Origin: an uncultured Collinsella sp.
GTDB taxonomy: Bacteria > Actinomycetota > Coriobacteriia > Coriobacteriales > Coriobacteriaceae
Direction: 5' to 3'
Assembly (NCBI GenBank): GCA_902494625.1
Contig: CABUUB010000013.1
Coordinates: forward strand, 1 to 35,032
Length of the DNA: 35,032 nucleotides
The notes beneath the pieces were generated by a model. It did no database searches. It saw only the letters and a list, made by a program, of their open reading frames with translations, and was not told the origin of the DNA. Positions 31,107 to 35,032 of this stretch are shown in pieces. The translations under genes and the position numbers were made by a program. Numbering within the stretch: position 1 is the stretch's first letter; the number at the start of each line of letters is the position of its first letter.

Positions 31107-32546
31107 CTACTTGGCGGCCTCGGGCTTGTAGGTGACGAACTCGAGCGCGAAGCCCACGGCGGCACCCACGAGCGAGGCAACGATGGCCCAGATCATATGG
31201 TTGATGCCGTTGACACCGGAGGGGTCGATGAAGGACAGCCAGTTAAAGACGCCCAGACCACCGGAAATATACACCATGGCGCCGGAGATACCGATAATTA
31301 AGCCACCCACGGCAGAGCCGATGCAGGCGTTGACGAAGGCCTTCTTGTCGGGCAGAGCGATACCGTAGATAGCCGGCTCGGTGACACCGAAGAAGAATGC
31401 GGAGATCATAGCCGGCAGAGCGATGCCGCGGAACTTCTCGTCCTTGTTCTTGAGATACATAGCGAAGAGCACGGCGCCCAGCGAGAAGGAGTGGGCAATA
31501 ACAGAACCCAGGATGTAGTCATGACCAAGGGTCGTGAGGTTAACAAGGGCAATGGGAACGAGCGACCAGTGGAAGCCAAAGATAACCAGACACATCCAGA
31601 AACCACCAACGATGGTGCAGCCCAGGATGGAGCCGACCATGGGCAGGCCAAACAGCAGCGCGAAGAACTCACCGAGCAGGTTGGTGATGAGCGTGGCAAC
31701 GGGGCCAATGACCAGGTAGCCAAGGGTAACGGAAACGGTGACAGTGATCAGCGGCACGAAGAACATCTTCATGGAGGCCGGAATCCACTTCTTAACCCAA
31801 TGCTCGACGGCGGAACCGAACCAAACCATGAGCAGGATGGGGATAACGGAGCTGGTGTAGCCGGAGGCAGGCATGATCAGCGGCAGGCCCAGGAACGTGG
31901 TGTACCACGAGAACGAGCCGGCAAAGCCGAGCTGCACGGAGCCGACGACCTCACCCGAGGTCAGGGCGACCATGGTGGGATACACCAGGGCAAAGGCGAT
32001 GGCGAGACCGTTGAACTCGCTCATCTTGAACTTCTTGGCGGCGGTGTAGCCAAGCACCACGGGCAGGAAGTAAAACATGCCGTCGGCGACGGTGTAGAGC
32101 AGCGTGTAGGCGCCGTCATTGGCAAAGCTCGGGACCAGGAAGGTCGCAAGCGCCAGCAGGCCCTTCATGATACCGGCGGCAGAGAAGGTGCCCAGCATGG
32201 GCTGGAAGATGCCAGAGATGAGGTCGATCACCACGTCGGCAACGCCCTTGGGAGCGTCATCGTCGTCATCGGCGTCCACCGTACCGCCGTCGGAAAGGCC
32301 GCCGACCTTAAGAATCGCGTCGTAGACGTCCTCGACGATGTTGCCCACGACAACCTGATACTGGCCGTTGGCGTGCATGACCTTGATGACATTGGGCAGT
32401 GCAGAGATTGCCTCGTCATTGGCCTTCGACTCATCCTTGAGCTTAAAGCGAACGCGGGTAATGCAGTGCGCGACGGACTTGACGTTGGACTTGCCGCCGA
32501 CCAGCTCAACTACCTGGGCAGCAAGATCGTCGTATTTACCTGCCAT
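31107..32546 (-). CDS. Beta-glucoside PTS transporter, EIIBC
   Basis: This 479-aa membrane protein takes up and phosphorylates beta-glucosides. The N-terminal EIIB domain (residues 1-85) has the phospho-cysteine Cys28 in VAHCITRVRFKLKD. A linker with an acidic run (VDADDDDDAPKG) leads to the EIIC channel domain with about ten membrane helices. The usual C-terminal EIIA domain of BglF-type proteins is missing, so a separate EIIA must serve it; none lies in the window. The ATG at 32544-32546 follows GAGAGGA by 7 nt; an in-frame start 21 bases earlier lacks a site. It lies downstream of the bglG-type gene and upstream of bglA, all on the same strand. Confidence 0.93.
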   Translation of the reverse strand: MAGKYDDLAAQVVELVGGKSNVKSVAHCITRVRFKLKDESKANDEAISALPNVIKVMHANGQYQVVVGNIVEDVYDAILKVGGLSDGGTVDADDDDDAPKGVADVVIDLISGIFQPMLGTFSAAGIMKGLLALATFLVPSFANDGAYTLLYTVADGMFYFLPVVLGYTAAKKFKMSEFNGLAIAFALVYPTMVALTSGEVVGSVQLGFAGSFSWYTTFLGLPLIMPASGYTSSVIPILLMVWFGSAVEHWVKKWIPASMKMFFVPLITVTVSVTLGYLVIGPVATLITNLLGEFFALLFGLPMVGSILGCTIVGGFWMCLVIFGFHWSLVPIALVNLTTLGHDYILGSVIAHSFSLGAVLFAMYLKNKDEKFRGIALPAMISAFFFGVTEPAIYGIALPDKKAFVNACIGSAVGGLIIGISGAMVYISGGLGVFNWLSFIDPSGVNGINHMIWAIVASLVGAAVGFALEFVTYKPEAAK

Positions 32547-32664
32547 GATATGTCCTCTCTTTTCCAAATTTCGACAAAGCTATCCCCCACCGCGGGCCGG
32601 TACCTTTCCCGCGGTTAGAAACCAAAATGAATTGTTGCGATTGCCGCCGGGTCGGCGGCCCTAC
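32547..32664. other. Intergenic region between the antiterminator and PTS genes
   Basis: Two GC-rich hairpins are visible on the minus strand: GCCGCC/GGCGGC (32642-32658) and CCGCGGG/CCCGCGG (32591-32615). Neither is followed by a U-run and no second RAT site is seen, so read-through from bglG into the PTS gene is likely. Confidence 0.5.
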
Positions 32665-33510
32665 TCACTCGATCTGCGAGTTGGATCGCAGACGGTTGAT
32701 ATGCATCATCAGATACAGGAGTTCCTCGTCCGAGCAGCTCTGATTGAGCTCTTTTTCAAAGACGCGGTTGATGGCGTATGCGCACTGGTAGGCCTCGGGA
32801 AAATCGCGGGCGGCCTGTATGAACAGCGATGAGTTCTCGGTCTGAGTGCAGCTGCCCTTGCAGAGGCGACGAACCAAAAAACGCAGGTGCGCAAGAAAGC
32901 GAATGTAGCAGTACGACGCCGTGTCGAGCGAGCAGCCGAGCTGCTTTTCCACGGAATGAGTCACCTCGTCGAGCACGCGGGTGCTCTTCATGATGAAATC
33001 CATGTCCTTGGCGCGACCCATGCCATCGACCTCGGCGTTAACGATGTGGAGCGCGATGCACGTTGCCTCGTTCTGACTCAACTTAACGCCGGTATGCTTT
33101 TGCACGATGTCAAGGGCGACCTTGCCAACTTCGAGCTCGCGAGGGTAGATGAAGGCCACCTCGTGCGCGAGCGGATTGGGAGCGTTGATCTGATCGTCAT
33201 CGCGCCGGACGGCAAACTGCAGGTGATCGGCCAGGATAAAGGGCAGGCCGCCGGATAGCTTGCAGCCAAGCTGCTGGGACGCGAAGCAAGCGATATCGCC
33301 CGCCGCGAGCAGCACGTCGTCAGGAAGGGTGCCAACCATATCCTGCAGGCTCTCGGGAACGTTATAGAATTTGCGCTGGATGAGCGACTCATCGGAAAGC
33401 TCGTACGGCATCTCGTGAAACCCGATGCCCTTGCCAAAGACAACAACCTCTTTGCCGTCATCGCTGGCGGCAAGAGCAACGTTATTGTTGATCTTCTTTA
33501 AAATGAGCAT
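32665..33510 (-). CDS. BglG/LicT-type transcription antiterminator
   Basis: This 281-aa RNA-binding regulator should bind its RAT site in nascent mRNA when the sugar is present, under control of PTS phosphorylation. The N-terminal CAT domain has KKINNNVALA and VVFGKGIGFH (residues 5-32). PRD1 has His96 (LADHLQF) and His155 (ALHIVNA); PRD2 has His208 (LAHLRFL) and His270 (MMHINRL), so all four phosphorylatable histidines are present. The ATG at 33508-33510 lies 7 nt after AGGAG. A RAT-like site is found in its own leader (33574-33605), so autoregulation is likely. Confidence 0.95.
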   Translation of the reverse strand: MLILKKINNNVALAASDDGKEVVVFGKGIGFHEMPYELSDESLIQRKFYNVPESLQDMVGTLPDDVLLAAGDIACFASQQLGCKLSGGLPFILADHLQFAVRRDDDQINAPNPLAHEVAFIYPRELEVGKVALDIVQKHTGVKLSQNEATCIALHIVNAEVDGMGRAKDMDFIMKSTRVLDEVTHSVEKQLGCSLDTASYCYIRFLAHLRFLVRRLCKGSCTQTENSSLFIQAARDFPEAYQCAYAINRVFEKELNQSCSDEELLYLMMHINRLRSNSQIE

Positions 33511-33516
33511 GAAAAA

Positions 33517-33525
33517 ACTCCTCGG
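33517..33525 (-). promoter_or_regulatory. bglG ribosome binding site complementary to the RAT arm
   Basis: On the minus strand CCGAGGAGT, followed by six U and then ATG. It pairs perfectly (9 bp) with ACTCCTCGG in the RAT stem (33587-33595). The pairing would hide the Shine-Dalgarno and also form a terminator-like hairpin with a U-run. Confidence 0.65.
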
Positions 33526-33573
33526 ACATCGGCGCTAGACGACGGGGCGTTATTCCTCGTCTTCTATTATGCG

Positions 33574-33605
33574 CAAGTGATGCCTCCCGAGGAGTAACAA
33601 ACTTG
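33574..33605 (-). promoter_or_regulatory. RAT antiterminator site in the bglG leader
   Basis: Minus-strand hairpin with lower stem CAAGT/ACTTG, an internal loop with TTGTTACT facing GGCATC, an upper stem CTCC/GGAG and a TCGG loop. The TTGTTACT and GGCA words at these places are the mark of RAT sites bound by BglG/LicT proteins. Confidence 0.8.
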
Positions 33606-33619
33606 TGAGCACGGCAACG

Positions 33620-33649
33620 ATTGTAGGATGAAACTTGCATATCGCGTAA
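33620..33649 (-). promoter_or_regulatory. Candidate promoter of bglG
   Basis: Minus-strand TTACGC (33644-33649), 18-bp spacer and TACAAT (33620-33625). Transcription from near 33613 would include the whole RAT site. The -10 is good, the -35 weak. Confidence 0.5.
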
Positions 33650-33703
33650 GCCTCGACTGCCCAGCATCCCGCCGAACGGTAGGAAAACGTCCGCAAACGG
33701 TAA

Positions 33704-33740
33704 AACCGCCACAAAGGGGACAGGCACCTTTGTGGCGGTT
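33704..33740. repeat. ACCACCACAAAGG palindrome, copy 5 (inverted)
   Basis: AACCGCCACAAAGGGGACAG with CACCTTTGTGGCGGTT, in the opposite orientation to the other copies and 7 bp past the stop of the histidine phosphatase gene. Confidence 0.8.
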
Positions 33741-33747
33741 TTGGCGG

Positions 33748-34332
33748 CTACTCTCGTGGGGTGCCATAGGGGTTGTAGAGGTCTGCAAAGGCAAACGTGC
33801 TGGTAGTAGGGTCAAAATCGAGCTCGAGCACACAGCAGTTGCCGATACGGTTCTTCATTTTGAGCGGATCCACGCCCACGGCGCGCATGACCTGAGCCGC
33901 TGCGGCGCCATGGCTCACGCACAGCACGCTCTCGTGCCCGGGACGCCGCATGAGCTCGGTGATGGTCGCCATCATGCGCTCGCGAAACTCAACCTCACCC
34001 TCACCGTCATACTGCTTATAAAAATCACCGTAGGGCAGGCGCGGATTCAAATCCTCGCTCGCACCCTCAAACTTGCCAAAGTTCCATTCCTTAAGGCCTT
34101 TGACACGCTCATAAGGCTGGCCGGGAAATGCCAGCTCAAGCGTATCGCACGCGCGCTCGGATGTGGAACTGTAGGCATGGTCGAACGTAAGGCCGCGTTC
34201 GCGCAGCGTTGCGCCCACGGCCTTAGCCTGCTCGATTCCCAATTCGGTAAGCGGCGAATCGCACCAGCCCTGCTTACGGCGAAGTAGGTTAAAGAGCGTC
34301 TGACCGTGGCGCATAAAGTACAGCTTTGACAT
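33748..34332 (-). CDS. Histidine phosphatase family protein (phosphoglycerate mutase-like)
   Basis: This 194-aa cytoplasmic enzyme has the histidine phosphatase fold. The catalytic motif LYFMRHGQT holds Arg8 and phospho-acceptor His9; Arg60 is in TSERACDT; the proton donor Glu82 is in LKEWNFGKFEG; and the second catalytic His141 is in CVSHGAA. The family contains sugar-phosphate phosphatases and broad phosphatases as well as mutases, so the substrate is unknown. The ATG at 34330-34332 has GGGAGG 4 nt upstream; the frame stays open upstream into the repeats and the mobB gene but has no start signal there. It follows mobB on the same strand but is probably separate. Confidence 0.93.
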   Translation of the reverse strand: MSKLYFMRHGQTLFNLLRRKQGWCDSPLTELGIEQAKAVGATLRERGLTFDHAYSSTSERACDTLELAFPGQPYERVKGLKEWNFGKFEGASEDLNPRLPYGDFYKQYDGEGEVEFRERMMATITELMRRPGHESVLCVSHGAAAAQVMRAVGVDPLKMKNRIGNCCVLELDFDPTTSTFAFADLYNPYGTPRE

Positions 34333-34395
34333 GGGACCTCCCTGAAAAGTGTTTTCCCAAGAGATTATGGCACCTTGAAGCAGCTCCAAGTCAAT

Positions 34396-34429
34396 ACCAC
34401 CACAAAGGTGCCTGGCCCTTTTGTGGTGG
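34396..34429. repeat. ACCACCACAAAGG palindrome, copy 6
   Basis: ACCACCACAAAGGTGCCTG with CCTTTTGTGGTGG, followed at once by a partial GTTTGCCCAGATAAAACC repeat, the same pairing as at copy 4. Confidence 0.8.
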
Positions 34430-34480
34430 AAATGGCGTTTGCCCAGATAAAACCCGCCATGGCAGCGCAGCGAGCCGATT

Positions 34481-34564
34481 CCAAGTGCCCCAGGTCGCCC
34501 CGAAAGAGGAGCGACGCGTTTTGGTACGCGAGCGACGGCTTGAGGGGCGAGATGGGGTGCTTGG
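34481..34564. repeat. 84-bp inverted-repeat element
   Basis: Ends CCAAGTGCCCCAGGTCGCCCC (34481-34501; first 20 bases CCAAGTGCCCCAGGTCGCCC) and their imperfect complement (34544-34564) match at 17 of 21 positions. The interior has a second hairpin around GCGACGCG/CGCGAGCG. It ends 13 bp past the mobB stop codon. Confidence 0.55.
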
Positions 34565-34577
34565 GGCCGGCGCAGCG

Positions 34578-35032
34578 TCAAGCCTGAAGGTGGTCTTGGA
34601 TGAGGTCGCAGATGGCTCGGGCGTCGTTGATGTTGATGGCTCGGGTCGCAAAGCCGGCGTCGAAGGCCTGACGCGCCAGGGCCTCGTTGCAGGCAAGGGC
34701 CAGCGTGCGACCGTCGACAAGGTCGAGCGAGCTCTTGCCGCGCAGACGGTCGACACCGGAGCGCGCGACCACGATATTGTCGAAGCCCTCGGTCTTGTAA
34801 CCCTCGATGATCACCACGTCGACATCGTTGTAGCGCGACAGCAGCTCGCGCGCGGGCATCTCGTCCTCCTCGCGCGTGTCGGCGTACTCCGCCCAACGCG
34901 TGGCGCAGATGAGGCCCACGTGCTTGGATCCGGCCTGGTGATGGCGCCACGTATCCTTAGCGGGCACATCGATATCAAAGCCGTGGTGCCCGTGATGCTT
35001 GAGCGAACCCACGCGCAGGCCGCGGCGGGTGA
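34578..35032 (-). CDS. mobB: Molybdopterin-guanine dinucleotide biosynthesis protein B (partial)
   Basis: The C-terminal part (about 151 codons) of a MobB-like GTPase is present; its start and P-loop lie beyond the window end. MobB helps MobA attach GMP to molybdopterin for molybdoenzymes. The recognisable block is VGSLKHHGHHGFDIDVPAKDTWRHHQAGS (in part DVPAKDTWRHHQAG), followed by DVVIIEGYKTEG, which is Walker B-like and typical of MobB. The stop codon is at 34578-34580. Its presence implies molybdenum-cofactor enzymes in the organism. Confidence 0.9.
   Translation of the reverse strand, partial: TRRGLRVGSLKHHGHHGFDIDVPAKDTWRHHQAGSKHVGLICATRWAEYADTREEDEMPARELLSRYNDVDVVIIEGYKTEGFDNIVVARSGVDRLRGKSSLDLVDGRTLALACNEALARQAFDAGFATRAININDARAICDLIQDHLQA

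Larger units (their letters stand above)
34333..34577. other. Intergenic region of repeats between mobB and the phosphatase gene
   Basis: It contains ACCACCACAAAGG copy 6, a partial GTTTGCCCAGATAAAACC repeat (34434-34456) and an 84-bp inverted-repeat element (34481-34564). No gene is supported. Confidence 0.7.

Noticed and set aside
34333..34950. Upstream extension of the histidine phosphatase frame to a 400-aa protein
   Set aside because: The extension runs through repeats and out of frame over mobB; the ATG at 34332 has a strong ribosome binding site and begins the family's typical N-terminus.

Overview
The window looks like a chromosomal segment of a high-GC, Gram-positive gut actinobacterium of the class Coriobacteriia, most like Collinsella. 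This rests on gene content and style: a GatCAB operon, LPxTG-anchored SpaA-type pili with a class C sortase, a BglG-controlled beta-glucoside PTS, AGGAG-type ribosome binding sites, and many palindromic GTGACAAAGGG- and ACCACCACAAAGG-type intergenic repeats. The genus is an inference from memory of such genomes, not from a search. Nearly all genes are on the minus strand; only the gene at 2936-3370 and the AraC-type regulator at 10628-11626 are on the plus strand.

Layout. 1-1000: rplM-rpsI with their promoter. 1095-1973: patatin-like lipase. 2047-2696: tmRNA with its terminator and two odd extra copies of its T-arm sequence. 2936-3370: unknown helical protein. 3429-4363: PIN toxin/antitoxin pair with a clear promoter and operator. 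4372-10555: P1B-type ATPase with an unusual metal-site motif, a DUF6110-like small membrane protein, two half-size ABC exporters of the YbtP/YbtQ type, and a divergent AraC regulator, together a probable metal or metallophore module. 11691-13055: DUF4143-type ATPase, then a block of large palindromes. 13446-16947: gatCAB (reading gatC, gatA, gatB). 17273-25903: pilus locus, in transcription order a large beta-helix tip adhesin, an ancillary pilin, a major pilin, a terminator, a 49-aa membrane peptide and a class C sortase. 26408-28739: Cof-type HAD phosphatase and MFS transporter. 29013-33650: beta-glucoside module (BglG antiterminator, PTS EIIBC, GH1 6-phospho-beta-glucosidase). 33748-35032: histidine phosphatase and a partial mobB.

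Most interesting points. (1) The pilus tip adhesin is split by a run of seven G residues just after its signal peptide; removing one G, or adding two, rejoins a 1157-aa open frame, so it is probably phase variable or, less interestingly, a sequencing error. (2) The bglG leader has a good RAT antiterminator site whose central arm is exactly complementary to the bglG Shine-Dalgarno sequence and U-run, suggesting self-control of translation, termination, or both. (3) The gap between bglA and its PTS gene holds two 146-151 bp hairpin elements with conserved interiors but unrelated terminal inverted repeats. (4) The promoters of the metal ATPase and of the ABC/AraC genes share the 9-mer AGTTAACCT. 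(5) At least six copies of one palindrome, and several other hairpin families, sit between genes, often a few bases past stop codons, probably acting as terminators or REP-like elements.
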